From Pedobacter caeni (GTDB lineage Bacteria > Bacteroidota > Bacteroidia > Sphingobacteriales > Sphingobacteriaceae), in assembly GCF_900129215.1 (NCBI RefSeq), contig NZ_FQUQ01000003.1, positions 1 through 64,000 on the forward strand: a DNA stretch of 64,000 bases. The letters run 5' to 3'. Positions 24,099 to 32,512 of the stretch are shown piece by piece. The number at the start of each line of letters is the position of its first letter. Positions within the stretch are counted from its first letter, which is position 1. Made by a program: the position numbers and the translations under genes. A model generated the notes under the pieces. The model saw nothing but the letters and a program-made list of their open reading frames with translations, ran no database searches and had not been told where the DNA came from.

Positions 24099-24527
24099 AT
24101 GTCAGGTATTAACAAAGTTATTTTAGTAGGACATTTAGGCAAAGATCCTGAAGTCAGACATTTAGAAGGAGGAGTCACTGTAGCTAGTTTTCCATTGGCA
24201 ACATCAGAGACTTATAACAAAGATGGCAAGCGTATTGAGCAAACGGAATGGCATAATATTGTTTTGTGGAGAGGACTTGCAGAAGTAGCATCCAAGTATT
24301 TGCAAAAGGGGAAGCTGGTATACATTGAGGGAAAACTGCGGACGCGCTCTTTTGAAGACCGGGAGAAAGTTAAGAAATATGTAACTGAGGTGGTCGCTGA
24401 GAACTTTACTATTCTGGGTAGAAAGAGTGATTTTGAACATACACCAGTGAGTAATGAAAATACCACCCCGAAAAGTGAGACAGAATATCTTGATCCTAAT
24501 GAGGTTTCAGGAGATCTGCCTTTTTAG
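24099..24527 (+). CDS. ssb: Single-stranded DNA-binding protein
   Basis: A 142-residue SSB with the OB fold (about residues 4-108; NKVILVGHLGKDPEVRHLEG) and a short acidic C-terminus ending GDLPF, close to the partner-binding DDIPF tip. It coats single-stranded DNA during replication and repair. The linker is short, only about 25 residues. It follows mutY by 11 bp, and the next gene begins directly after its stop, so mutY-ssb-DinB form one unit. A longer replicative SSB could exist elsewhere. Confidence 0.93.
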   Translation: MSGINKVILVGHLGKDPEVRHLEGGVTVASFPLATSETYNKDGKRIEQTEWHNIVLWRGLAEVASKYLQKGKLVYIEGKLRTRSFEDREKVKKYVTEVVAENFTILGRKSDFEHTPVSNENTTPKSETEYLDPNEVSGDLPF

Positions 24528-25016
24528 ATGCCAGGGCTGACAAGGAAAGGGGCGAAAGGAGCATTACTGGATGTCTATGAAGATGCGCTCATCGCATTGC
24601 AGGAATGCATCGCAGACTTATCAGACGAGGATCTGGTGGCTGTTTTGTTGCCTGATGATGAGGAATGTAAATCAATTCAAACGATTCTCACACATGTAGT
24701 CAGCAGTTCCTACAGTTATGCTGTTTACATCCATGAACTCAAAGGAAATCTATATATCAGGCCGGAAGAACGACTACATACCAGTGCTATGGAATATGTT
24801 CGGGACCTTAAGGATGCTTTTGAATTTAACCTGAAAGTTTTCCTGGAAGTGAATAATGAGGAACTGGAGCAATTCGATGCCGGGCGAAAAATGATGACCA
24901 GATGGAACCAGCTTTATGATATTGAACAATTAACAGAGCATGCAATTGTACATGTGCTAAGGCATAGACGACAGATAGAAAAATTCAAACTTTTATTAAA
25001 TAATCCAACAAGATAG
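24528..25016 (+). CDS. DinB-like four-helix bundle protein
   Basis: A 162-residue predicted four-helix protein of the DinB/DfsB type. Conserved-looking His residues at the expected positions (THVVSSS near residue 51, and HAIVHVLRHRRQI near 142) could form the metal site common to the family. Some members are thiol transferases or metal-dependent hydrolases; the substrate here is unknown. Its ATG abuts the ssb stop with zero spacing, so translation is probably coupled. A strong hairpin ends the operon 15 bp downstream. Confidence 0.7.
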   Translation: MPGLTRKGAKGALLDVYEDALIALQECIADLSDEDLVAVLLPDDEECKSIQTILTHVVSSSYSYAVYIHELKGNLYIRPEERLHTSAMEYVRDLKDAFEFNLKVFLEVNNEELEQFDAGRKMMTRWNQLYDIEQLTEHAIVHVLRHRRQIEKFKLLLNNPTR

Positions 25017-25030
25017 TTGTGGAATCATAA

Positions 25031-25087
25031 AATGGGCCTGGACTTCGAAAAGTGTTTATTTCAAGGTGCAGGCCCATTATTTATTTT
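25031..25087 (+). terminator. Terminator between convergent DinB-like gene and glmS
   Basis: AATGGGCCTG (25031-25040) pairs with CAGGCCCATT (25069-25078) and is followed by a T-rich tail. The inner 28 nt form a large loop. A/T content on the left side may let it serve glmS too. Confidence 0.8.
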
Positions 25088-25093
25088 TAGTTA

Positions 25094-26932
25094 CTATTCT
25101 ACGGTAACAGATTTGGCGAGGTTTCTTGGCTGATCTACATTACATCCACGCATTAAGGCGATGTGGTAAGATAGGAGTTGCAATGGTATCGTGGCCAGCA
25201 ATGGTAAAAATGCCTCACTGGAATCCGGAATTTCTATACAATAATCTGCCATTTTTCTTACCTCGGTGTCACCTTCGGTAACAATTGCAAGTACAATTCC
25301 TTTTCTTGCTTTCACTTCCTGAATGTTACTGATTACCTTCTCATAAGAAGAATTTTTAGTCGCAATCACTACAACAGGCATTTCTTCGTCAATTAAGGCG
25401 ATAGGGCCGTGTTTCATCTCAGCTGCAGGATATCCTTCCGCATGGATGTAAGAGATCTCCTTGAGCTTTAAAGCGCCTTCCAGCGCAACAGGAAAGCCAC
25501 TACCTCTACCCAGGAACAGGCAGTTTCTGGAATCCTTGAATTTCGCGGCAATTTCTTGGATCATATCATTCGATTCCAGCGCTTTTTGAATCTTGTCAGG
25601 AATGCAATCCAATTCGGTAAGTAATTCTACCAGTTTAGAATGACTAACAGTTCCTTTTTGTTGGGCCATATAAAACGCCATTAGCGTAAGTACTGTAACC
25701 TGCCCTGTAAAAGCTTTGGTTGATGCGACCCCAATTTCCGGTCCAACGTGTGTATAAACTCCTGCATGGGTCAATCTTGGGATAGAAGAACCCACTACAT
25801 TACATACTCCGAAGATGGTTGCACCTCTTTCTTTGGCCATTTCAATTGCAGCCATTGTATCTGCCGTCTCGCCCGATTGAGAAATTGCAATTACGACGTC
25901 TTTCTCAGTAATTATGGGATTTCTGTATCTGAATTCTGAAGCATATTCTACTTCAACCGGAATCCTTGCGTATTCTTCAATAAGGTATTCTGCAACCAGA
26001 CCTGCATGCCATGAAGTGCCACAGGCAACGATGATGATCCTGTCTACATTTTTCAGCTTTTCTGCATACTCCTTTATGCCTCCCAGTTGAACGATGCCTT
26101 CATTCGGGTAGATTCTTCCACGCATACAATCTCTGATCGATCGTGATTGTTCGAAAATCTCTTTCAGCATGAAGTGCTCATATCCGCCTTTTTCAAGCAT
26201 TTCCAGCTTTAATTCCAGTGCCTGGATATAAGGGGTTTGAACAACATTATCAAGACGTTTGATCAGTAGCTCATCACGTTTCAGGAAGGCAATTTCATTG
26301 TCATTCAGATAAATTACATTTTTTGTGTACTCTACAATTGGAGTCGCATCGGAGGCGATAAAATACTCTCCGGCTCCGACACCGATAACCAAAGGGCTTC
26401 CTTTTCTTGCCGCGATCAGTTGATCCGGATGATCTTCGTCCATCAATACAATTGCGTAAGCTCCGGTAACCTCATTTAGCGCAATCCTTACCGCTTCCAG
26501 AAGATCAGTATCTTCATTTTTATAGATCTCTTCAATCAGGTGAACAAGAACCTCAGTATCGGTATCACTTTTAAACTCATGCCCCCTGCTGATCAGCTCT
26601 TCTTTTAAGGTCGCATAGTTTTCAATAATCCCATTATGAATGATTGTTAGCTTGCCATTGTTGGAGGTATGTGGATGGGAATTTCTGTCGGAAGGAGCTC
26701 CGTGAGTAGCCCATCTGGTATGTCCGATACCTATTGTCCCAGACAGGTCTTTACCTTCAGAAAAGTTTTCCAGTTCCAGAACCTTTCCGGCTTTTTTATA
26801 AATATTAAGACCCGTATCATTAATCAAGGCAATTCCAGCGCTGTCATAACCACGGTATTCTAATCTTTTTAGTCCTTTAAGGACGATCGGCCAAGCTTCT
26901 CTATGGCCAATATAACCAACTATTCCACACAT
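25094..26932 (-). CDS. glmS: Glutamine-fructose-6-phosphate aminotransferase (isomerizing)
   Basis: GlmS makes glucosamine-6-phosphate from fructose-6-phosphate and glutamine, the entry point to UDP-GlcNAc for peptidoglycan and LPS. The 612-residue protein is full length. The catalytic Cys follows Met1 (MCGIVGYIG), the glutaminase domain carries HTRWATHG (about 72), and two SIS sugar-isomerase domains follow (ISQSGETADT near 350, GRGSGFPVALEGALKLKE near 478). The C-terminus PRNLAKSVTVE is canonical. No glmS ribozyme is visible in the 74-bp upstream gap. Confidence 0.97.
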   Translation of the reverse strand: MCGIVGYIGHREAWPIVLKGLKRLEYRGYDSAGIALINDTGLNIYKKAGKVLELENFSEGKDLSGTIGIGHTRWATHGAPSDRNSHPHTSNNGKLTIIHNGIIENYATLKEELISRGHEFKSDTDTEVLVHLIEEIYKNEDTDLLEAVRIALNEVTGAYAIVLMDEDHPDQLIAARKGSPLVIGVGAGEYFIASDATPIVEYTKNVIYLNDNEIAFLKRDELLIKRLDNVVQTPYIQALELKLEMLEKGGYEHFMLKEIFEQSRSIRDCMRGRIYPNEGIVQLGGIKEYAEKLKNVDRIIIVACGTSWHAGLVAEYLIEEYARIPVEVEYASEFRYRNPIITEKDVVIAISQSGETADTMAAIEMAKERGATIFGVCNVVGSSIPRLTHAGVYTHVGPEIGVASTKAFTGQVTVLTLMAFYMAQQKGTVSHSKLVELLTELDCIPDKIQKALESNDMIQEIAAKFKDSRNCLFLGRGSGFPVALEGALKLKEISYIHAEGYPAAEMKHGPIALIDEEMPVVVIATKNSSYEKVISNIQEVKARKGIVLAIVTEGDTEVRKMADYCIEIPDSSEAFLPLLATIPLQLLSYHIALMRGCNVDQPRNLAKSVTVE

Positions 26933-26949
26933 AAAAATTATGTTTTAAA

Positions 26950-26985
26950 AAATAAATCCCCCGAAATTAATGAATCTCAGGGGAT
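26950..26985 (-). terminator. Probable terminator between the DUF4270 gene and glmS
   Basis: ATCCCC (26956-26961) pairs with GGGGAT (26980-26985), extended inward by GAAATT/AATCTC with one mismatch. On the minus strand a T-rich tail follows. Weaker than the others in the window. Confidence 0.5.
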
Positions 26986-27006
26986 ATAAATATGTCTCTT
27001 CTGAAA

Positions 27007-28479
27007 TTATTTCAGCTTCGTATAGTAGATGTTTAATTTCATCCTTTTTGTACCTGATGCTGCGTCTTTCTTTGGTCCGACCAGTATTGATCTTTCTGCA
27101 GAACTTGCCCAGGGGCTCACAGATGGCTCAGAAACCGGAGTTGGAGCGATGAAAGTTCCATCATCTTTTTTTGTACCGTCAATAAGATCCTGAACATGGC
27201 TCGTGACGCTAAAGATATACCTGCCATTTACTGAATCAAAATATCCACCAAATACAAGAGGATTAGCTCTTGGATCTCCATAAGGATTCGTTTGTGACAG
27301 AGGGTCATTGTCGGTGATATTTTTACGGGTTCCTGCGGCATCTCTACGATACATCATTAGTCTTGGTGCCGGCTTAAAGTGGGCATCGCGTTCTGGAGTG
27401 ACGTCGATCACCAGCTCAGCTTTGTTAATGGCAACCTTAGCTGTTCCCAACATTGCTTTAAATGCGTCGAAATTAAAGCTAATTCTATTCCTTAGTCCAG
27501 ATAGTGCTTGTATGTAGGTTTCATCAAACTGTTTCTCGCTGTTGTCGTCCAGCTGAGTTTTAATGGCTGTATTATCATAGTTATGTTTCACGTAAGCTAC
27601 TACAGGTGTCGTGCTTTGTTTAATTGGGAAGCTAATGACAGCAGTATCTCTGGTTGCAGGGGATTTTCCATCTCTTTTATAAAAAAGCTGCAACTTTGAA
27701 AGCGTATCTGTAAGATTGAAGAAAATCATTCCCCCCTTATTAGTGGCTGATGCGCTCACATACAAGCCATTAAATTTTTCAATAAACAGGTTATTTCTAT
27801 CATAAGCAAGCGTATCCATATTGATAATCTTGTTTTGAATTAATGCCGTATTTAACCGGATTCTCAGTTGAGGTGGTACGCTTCTTAGCGTGTCTGGCTT
27901 GCCTGCAACAATCTCGGTTACTTTAAACGGTGTTAAAGGTTTTATAAAAATAGCACCTTGAGGCCCGGTTGGCTGATTGGTAACCAGTGTTCCAAGAACC
28001 TCAGTTATCCCTTCTCCCCAATTTGTTGAACTGAGGAAACTACGTTCGCGGGTTAAATCCTTAGCCATTTGGCCCACCGTGAAAGTATAGGTTTGAGTGG
28101 AGTCACCATAAAAAGGAGTGCCTTTTGAGTTATCGGCTTGTGTGATCGCCGAATAAGGCAGTATCAATACTGCGGAGTCCAATACCGCATTTTTACCAAA
28201 CCTGTATTTTACAGCGGGGATATTAACCGTCATTGCTGTACCAGCTGTTGTGATTCCAAAAATATCGTCCTTTATGGCACCGACAGGGTATCTGGTAAGT
28301 GATGATGCAGACTGTGCATCATCCAGCTCTGTTCGGGAAGTGACGATTGTATTGTCGTAAAGCTCTCCGGCAATGGCAGATTCTTCTTGTCCCAAACCTA
28401 TGGTATTGGCATCTTTACAAGAAGAAAAAAGAAAAAGACCTATCAACATGGTTAATAAGTCTTGTTTTGAAAATTTCAT
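27007..28479 (-). CDS. DUF4270 family lipoprotein
   Basis: A 490-residue exported lipoprotein with signal MKFSKQDLLTMLIGLFLFSSC (lipobox Cys about residue 21), then CKDANTIGLG, typical of DUF4270. The rest is beta-rich with no catalytic motif that I recognise. The family is widespread in Bacteroidota and usually lies beside the GT5-like/panC genes, as here, but its function is not established. It follows the GT5-like gene by 23 bp on the same strand, so the two are probably cotranscribed. Confidence 0.85.
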   Translation of the reverse strand: MKFSKQDLLTMLIGLFLFSSCKDANTIGLGQEESAIAGELYDNTIVTSRTELDDAQSASSLTRYPVGAIKDDIFGITTAGTAMTVNIPAVKYRFGKNAVLDSAVLILPYSAITQADNSKGTPFYGDSTQTYTFTVGQMAKDLTRERSFLSSTNWGEGITEVLGTLVTNQPTGPQGAIFIKPLTPFKVTEIVAGKPDTLRSVPPQLRIRLNTALIQNKIINMDTLAYDRNNLFIEKFNGLYVSASATNKGGMIFFNLTDTLSKLQLFYKRDGKSPATRDTAVISFPIKQSTTPVVAYVKHNYDNTAIKTQLDDNSEKQFDETYIQALSGLRNRISFNFDAFKAMLGTAKVAINKAELVIDVTPERDAHFKPAPRLMMYRRDAAGTRKNITDNDPLSQTNPYGDPRANPLVFGGYFDSVNGRYIFSVTSHVQDLIDGTKKDDGTFIAPTPVSEPSVSPWASSAERSILVGPKKDAASGTKRMKLNIYYTKLK

Positions 28480-28502
28480 ATTTAAGTTAATAATACCTGA
28501 GT

Positions 28503-29333
28503 TTATGCTATTGAAACCAATTCTTCGTCCGAAATTTCTTCATACAAAGCGTAGAAGTTTTCGAAATCGTCGGTTAAATTATAAGCTAAAGTTGGTTTAT
28601 TAGAATCTTTAACAAATTTTAACACATTACTATCGATGTTTTCATTCGCTAATACTACTGCATCAGAGTAAGTTATGGCTCCAATATGTAGGGTGTTACA
28701 GTCTGCGTTTTCAAACACTTTCGTGTCTTCAGGCGTCATGGCATTCATTACTGCTTTTTTATGAAGGTCAGCATGAAGCTTCTCTGTGAAACAATTCTCA
28801 TAGATCGAATAAACTACTTTGGAATTCTTGAAAGTAGGATCATTCTTGTAAGAAGTTTTAATGTAAGCCGGGACTAATGCCGTCATCCATCCGTGACAAT
28901 GCACGATGTCTGGTGCCCATCCTAACTTTTTCACAGTTTCTAATGCGCCTTTGCAAAAGAATATTGTTCTTTCGTCATTGTCCGCGTAGAATTTGTCTTC
29001 CTTGTCTCTAAAAACGTATTTGCGTTGGAAATAATCTTCATTATCCAGGAAGTATACCTGCATACGGGCAGCCGGGATAGAAGCAACTTTAATAATTAAA
29101 GGGTTGTCATTATCATCGATGATAATGTTCATTCCTGAAAGGCGTATTACTTCGTGCAATCTGTTCCTTCTTTCATTAATGTTCCCGAATCTCGGCATCA
29201 AAATGCGGATTTCAAATCCTTTGTCCTGCATTGCCTGAGGTAGTTGACGGGTAATTTCTGAAATTTTTGTGAGTTCAAGGAAAGGCGACATCTCGTGTGT
29301 AACAATCAGTAGCTTCGTTTTTGCCATCTCCAT
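28503..29333 (-). CDS. Half-length glycogen/starch synthase-like (GT5) protein
   Basis: About 276 residues similar to the N-terminal Rossmann half of GT5 glycogen synthases: KLLIVTHEMSPF at the start, ILMPRFGNINERRNRLHEV near 44, VYFLDNEDYFQRK near 92 and PDIVHCHGWMTAL near 143. The nucleotide-sugar-binding C-terminal half with its Glu-x7-Glu motif is absent. The N-terminal ADP-glucose motif KxGGL is replaced by LTKISEI. Catalysis as a normal glycogen synthase is therefore doubtful. I chose ATG 29333 (the next, 29327, is also possible); the extra 23 residues upstream are hydrophobic and non-conserved. It is divergent from panC. Confidence 0.75.
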   Translation of the reverse strand: MEMAKTKLLIVTHEMSPFLELTKISEITRQLPQAMQDKGFEIRILMPRFGNINERRNRLHEVIRLSGMNIIIDDNDNPLIIKVASIPAARMQVYFLDNEDYFQRKYVFRDKEDKFYADNDERTIFFCKGALETVKKLGWAPDIVHCHGWMTALVPAYIKTSYKNDPTFKNSKVVYSIYENCFTEKLHADLHKKAVMNAMTPEDTKVFENADCNTLHIGAITYSDAVVLANENIDSNVLKFVKDSNKPTLAYNLTDDFENFYALYEEISDEELVSIA

Positions 29334-29426
29334 ATTCTGTAAATAAAAATTTATGTTAAAGAAAAGATTATCAAGGGGCAAAGGTAAGCAAAATAATAAC
29401 ATTTATCAATTATATAGGCAAGATGT

Positions 29427-29457
29427 TTTGTTTGGAATAGATAAATAACCAACTTTG
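29427..29457 (+). promoter_or_regulatory. panC promoter
   Basis: TTTG (29427-29430), a 19-bp spacer, and CAACTTTG (29450-29457), which matches TAnnTTTG at all but the first base. The predicted start is near 29464, 18 nt before the TTG start codon. Confidence 0.55.
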
Positions 29458-29481
29458 CCCTTTGAAATTTTATAGGCTAGT

Positions 29482-30321
29482 TTGAAAGTTATAAACACCA
29501 TCGCAGCGTTAAAGTCGTTGCTTGAACCAATAAAATTGGGTCAACAGAAAATTGCTTTAGTGCCTACTATGGGTGCATTGCACAAAGGACACGTATCACT
29601 GATCAATATTGCCCAGCAATATGCGGATGTGGTAGTTTGCAGTATTTTTGTAAACCCGACACAATTTACCGATCCTAAAGACCTGGAGAAATATCCGCGT
29701 CCACTGGAGCACGACATGCAAATGCTTCGTGAAGCAGGTTGTGATGTGGTGTTTATGCCATCGGTAAATGAGATGTATCCAGGGCCCGAAAACTGGCATA
29801 TTGATCTTGGTCCTGCCGAATTTCTGCTCGAAGGCGAATTTCGGAAAGGTCATTATCAGGGGGTTACTCAGATTGTAAAAAAATTATTTGATGCCGTGAG
29901 TCCTGATCTTGCCTTTTTTGGACAAAAAGATTTTCAACAAGTGTTGATGATTGAGACCATGGTGGCTTATTTTAAACTTCCTGTACAAATCATTTCCTGC
30001 CCTATTATACGGGAGTCCGATGGCCTGGCGATGAGTTCGAGAAATATACATTTAAGTGAGACAGACCGGAAGAATGCATTGGTGCTGAGCAGGGCATTGA
30101 GTTATGTAAAAGATCATTTTGCAGAAAAAAGTATTCCCGATCTTCTTAAGGCAGCGAAAGATATGATTTCGGAGGTAGCAGGTGTTGAGCTCGACTATTT
30201 TACCATTGCAAACGGGAAAACCCTCCATCCGGAAAGTAATAAAAATCAATCTGATCTCGTGGCTTTGGTAGCTGCAAAGGTCGGTCAGACAAGGCTGATA
30301 GATAATATGCTGCTCAACTGA
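29482..30321 (+). CDS. panC: Pantothenate synthetase
   Basis: PanC condenses pantoate and beta-alanine using ATP to give pantothenate, the coenzyme A precursor. The 279-residue enzyme has PTMGALHKGHVSLI with the HxGH nucleotide-binding motif (about 29-42), VNPTQF (about 55), GEFRKGHYQGVTQ (about 115), FFGQKDFQQ (about 147) and the KMSKS-like MSSRN (about 188). It starts with TTG at 29482; the conserved N-terminus MKVINTIAALK begins exactly there. panD follows after 44 bp, so the beta-alanine and pantothenate steps are together. Confidence 0.95.
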   Translation: MKVINTIAALKSLLEPIKLGQQKIALVPTMGALHKGHVSLINIAQQYADVVVCSIFVNPTQFTDPKDLEKYPRPLEHDMQMLREAGCDVVFMPSVNEMYPGPENWHIDLGPAEFLLEGEFRKGHYQGVTQIVKKLFDAVSPDLAFFGQKDFQQVLMIETMVAYFKLPVQIISCPIIRESDGLAMSSRNIHLSETDRKNALVLSRALSYVKDHFAEKSIPDLLKAAKDMISEVAGVELDYFTIANGKTLHPESNKNQSDLVALVAAKVGQTRLIDNMLLN

Positions 30322-30353
30322 CAATCCACTATATTATAGTAACCCAAAAGTTT

Positions 30354-30361
30354 TAACTTTG
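30354..30361 (+). promoter_or_regulatory. -7 box immediately before panD
   Basis: TAACTTTG ends 4 nt before the panD ATG. No -33 box is evident. It could drive a leaderless panD mRNA or be fortuitous inside the panC-panD operon. Confidence 0.35.
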
Positions 30362-30365
30362 TATT

Positions 30366-30716
30366 ATGATTATCGAGATATTAAAATCGAAAATACACCG
30401 TGTTAAAGTAACACAGGCCGAATTACATTATGTTGGAAGCATTACCATAGATGAAGATCTGATGGATGCTGCCCAGATCATTGCCAATGAAAAGGTGCAG
30501 ATCGTAAACAATAATAACGGGGAGCGTTTTGAAACCTATGTAATCAAAGGTGAACGTGGAACCGGAACGATTTGTTTAAACGGAGCGACGGCCAGAAAGG
30601 TTCAGGTTGGTGACATTCTGATCATTATGTCATACGGCTCCCTGCCAATCGAAGAGGCAAAGAAATACCACCCTATTCTTGTTTTTCCTGATGACAATAA
30701 TCACCTTTTAAAGTAG
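30366..30716 (+). CDS. panD: Aspartate 1-decarboxylase
   Basis: PanD decarboxylates aspartate to beta-alanine for PanC. It is a pyruvoyl enzyme made by self-cleavage of a proenzyme; the cleavage site Gly-Ser is visible in [10 protein letters not shown] (about residues 20-29), so Ser25-equivalent becomes the pyruvoyl group. [14 protein letters not shown] (about 52) and [15 protein letters not shown] (about 66) are typical. The length of 116 is normal. It lies directly after panC in an apparent operon. Confidence 0.96.
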   Translation: MIIEILKSKIHRVKVTQAELHYVGSITIDEDLMDAAQIIANEKVQIVNNNNGERFETYVIKGERGTGTICLNGATARKVQVGDILIIMSYGSLPIEEAKKYHPILVFPDDNNHLLK

Positions 30717-30777
30717 CAACAATCTGTATAATGTAAAATAATACTATGCAGCCATAGTAATAATGAGGTAGAAATAC

Positions 30778-30785
30778 TAAATTTG
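30778..30785 (+). promoter_or_regulatory. -7 box before the acyl-CoA dehydrogenase gene
   Basis: TAAATTTG is a perfect TAnnTTTG, 29 nt before the ATG at 30815. The -33 position is poor. Confidence 0.45.
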
Positions 30786-30814
30786 GCCGTACGTATTTTT
30801 TTATCTATATAATT

Positions 30815-31954
30815 ATGCTATTTCAATTAAGTGAAGAACAATTGATGATCCAACAGGCTGCAAGGGATTTCGCACAGAATGAACTTAAGCCCGGAGTTAT
30901 CGAGAGAGATGAGCACCAGAAATTTCCTGCTGAGCAAGTAAAAAAACTTGGAGAGCTGGGATTTCTAGGAATGATGGTTTCAGAAAAATATAACGGTAGC
31001 GGCTTAGATGCACTATCTTATGTCCTGGTGATGGAAGAGTTGTCTAAGGTAGATGCTTCCTCTTCTGTTGTGGTCTCTGTCAATAATTCATTGGTATGTT
31101 ATGGACTGGAGTCATTTGGGTCCGAATTTCAAAAAGAAAAATACCTGAAACCATTGGCTTCCGGTGAAAAGATCGGCGCTTTTTGTTTATCAGAGCCTGA
31201 GGCCGGATCAGATGCCACTTCACAACAGACTACAGCTGAAGATAAAGGCGATTATTATTTGCTGAACGGTACAAAAAACTGGATTACTAACGGAAATACG
31301 GCTTCGACCTATTTGGTGATTGCACAAACCGATCGTTCTTTAAAACATCGGGGCATCAATGCCTTTATTGTGGAAAAAGGAATGGAAGGTTTTACCATTG
31401 GTCCGAAGGAAAATAAAATGGGTATCCGTGGTTCAGACACACACTCGCTCATGTTTAATGACGTGAAAGTGCCTAAAGAAAACAGGATAGGAGAAGATGG
31501 GTTCGGTTTTAAGTTCGCAATGAAAACTCTGGAAGGCGGACGTATAGGAATTGCAGCCCAGGCGTTAGGGATTGCAGCAGGTGCCTATGAACTTGCTCTG
31601 GAATATTCAAAACAGCGTAAATCTTTTGGTAAAGCGATTTCTGACCACCAGGCGATTGCCTTTAAACTGGCGGATATGGCGACCACCATTGAAGCAGCGC
31701 GTTTGTTGGTTTATAAAGCGGCATGGTTAAAAGATCAGGGGCTTCCTTATACTTTAGCGGGTTCTATGGCGAAATTATATGCTTCGAAAGTAGCGATGGA
31801 TGTTACGGTAGAGGCTGTTCAGATTCACGGAGGTTACGGTTTTGTGAAAGAATACCATGTAGAGCGCATGATGCGTGATGCAAAGATTACCCAGATTTAT
31901 GAGGGGACTACAGAAATACAAAAAATGGTGATCTCAAGAGAAATCTTAAAATAA
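30815..31954 (+). CDS. Acyl-CoA dehydrogenase (short/branched-chain type)
   Basis: A 379-residue FAD-dependent dehydrogenase that introduces the alpha-beta double bond in acyl-CoA during fatty-acid or branched-chain amino-acid breakdown. Family signatures: CLSEPEAGSDA (about 127), the FAD-binding WITNG region (about 157), RKSFGKAISDHQAIAFKLAD (about 269) and the catalytic Glu in YEGTTEIQK (about 363). Butyryl-CoA or isovaleryl-CoA preference cannot be decided from sequence. It has its own promoter box and a strong terminator, so it is monocistronic. The methylmalonyl-related meaB at 49396 could lie in the same catabolic network. Confidence 0.93.
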   Translation: MLFQLSEEQLMIQQAARDFAQNELKPGVIERDEHQKFPAEQVKKLGELGFLGMMVSEKYNGSGLDALSYVLVMEELSKVDASSSVVVSVNNSLVCYGLESFGSEFQKEKYLKPLASGEKIGAFCLSEPEAGSDATSQQTTAEDKGDYYLLNGTKNWITNGNTASTYLVIAQTDRSLKHRGINAFIVEKGMEGFTIGPKENKMGIRGSDTHSLMFNDVKVPKENRIGEDGFGFKFAMKTLEGGRIGIAAQALGIAAGAYELALEYSKQRKSFGKAISDHQAIAFKLADMATTIEAARLLVYKAAWLKDQGLPYTLAGSMAKLYASKVAMDVTVEAVQIHGGYGFVKEYHVERMMRDAKITQIYEGTTEIQKMVISREILK

Positions 31955-31964
31955 TAATTTGATT

Positions 31965-32012
31965 AAACAAAAAAGCGGGCAGTCCATCTCTGGGCTGCCC
32001 GCTTTTTTGTTT
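31965..32012 (+). terminator. Terminator after the acyl-CoA dehydrogenase gene
   Basis: A 22-bp hairpin (31965-31986 / 31991-32012) with one G-U pair and a TCTC loop. The GC-rich core GCGGGCAG/CTGCCCGC is flanked by A- and T-rich arms. Confidence 0.93.
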
Positions 32013-32142
32013 AAAAATCTTGTTTAGGATAAGGATGGATTCTGTTTGTGGCAGGTTCGGAAAGAGTAGCGGTCAGGTCAGTTTCATGCGCGTGCTTTCC
32101 GAAGTGTTTTTTAACCTGCCTTGTCCTGCTCTGACTAAACAA
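32011..32142 (-). CDS. Putative 43-residue ORF of unknown function
   Basis: An open frame of 43 codons from TTG 32142 to TAA 32011, 4 bp after the stop of the holin-like gene. The product is hydrophilic (KKHFGKHAHETDLTATL near the middle, ending IHPYPKQDF) and looks more protein-like than random translation. There is no ATG in frame nearby. It touches the end of the acyl-CoA dehydrogenase terminator. I cannot name a family, and coding status is uncertain. Confidence 0.25.
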   Translation of the reverse strand: MFSQSRTRQVKKHFGKHAHETDLTATLSEPATNRIHPYPKQDF

Positions 32143-32146
32143 CCAT

Positions 32147-32494
32147 CTAGTCTTTCTCTGTTCCAGCAATGGAGCCAAATATCGCTTTGATGAGGGCGAC
32201 AACAATGGCAAGAAATGCGGCTGCCCAGAACCCACTTGTATTAAAACTGCTCATCATATTGTCTACTAATAAAATCATTAACACTGTAATGATGAAGGAG
32301 ACCAGTCCAAGAGTAAGAAAGTTAATGGGAAAAGTGAAAATACGTAAAATGGTTCCAATGGTTGCATTGGCCAATGAAATCAGCACTGCGGCAACAATAG
32401 CAGCCCAATAGCTGTCTACATGAACGCCTGGAATGAGTTTCGCGCCCAGGAATACCGCCAGCCCCAATAATAAAATTTCTACAATGAGTCTCAT
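32147..32494 (-). CDS. YvlD/phage-holin-IV-like four-helix membrane protein
   Basis: A 115-residue integral membrane protein with four hydrophobic segments, matching the family labelled mycobacterial four-TM phage holin superfamily IV (YvlD-like). Typical elements are LGAKLIPGVHVDSYWAAIVA (about 16-35) and the glycine/threonine-rich TIGTILRIFTFPINFLTLG (about 47-65). Despite the name, members are usually chromosomal envelope-stress or unknown proteins, and nothing phage-like surrounds it. It is divergent from the lipoprotein gene at 32513, with 18 bp between their starts. Confidence 0.8.
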   Translation of the reverse strand: MRLIVEILLLGLAVFLGAKLIPGVHVDSYWAAIVAAVLISLANATIGTILRIFTFPINFLTLGLVSFIITVLMILLVDNMMSSFNTSGFWAAAFLAIVVALIKAIFGSIAGTEKD

Positions 32495-32512
32495 AATTTT
32501 TAATTTAGTGAT

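Noticed and set aside
26933..27006. glmS ribozyme upstream of glmS
   Set aside because: The gap is only 74 bp, lacks the ribozyme core and is mostly a terminator-like hairpin.
32147..32494. Phage holin as a sign of a prophage
   Set aside because: The family name is misleading; no phage genes, integrase or attachment sites surround it.
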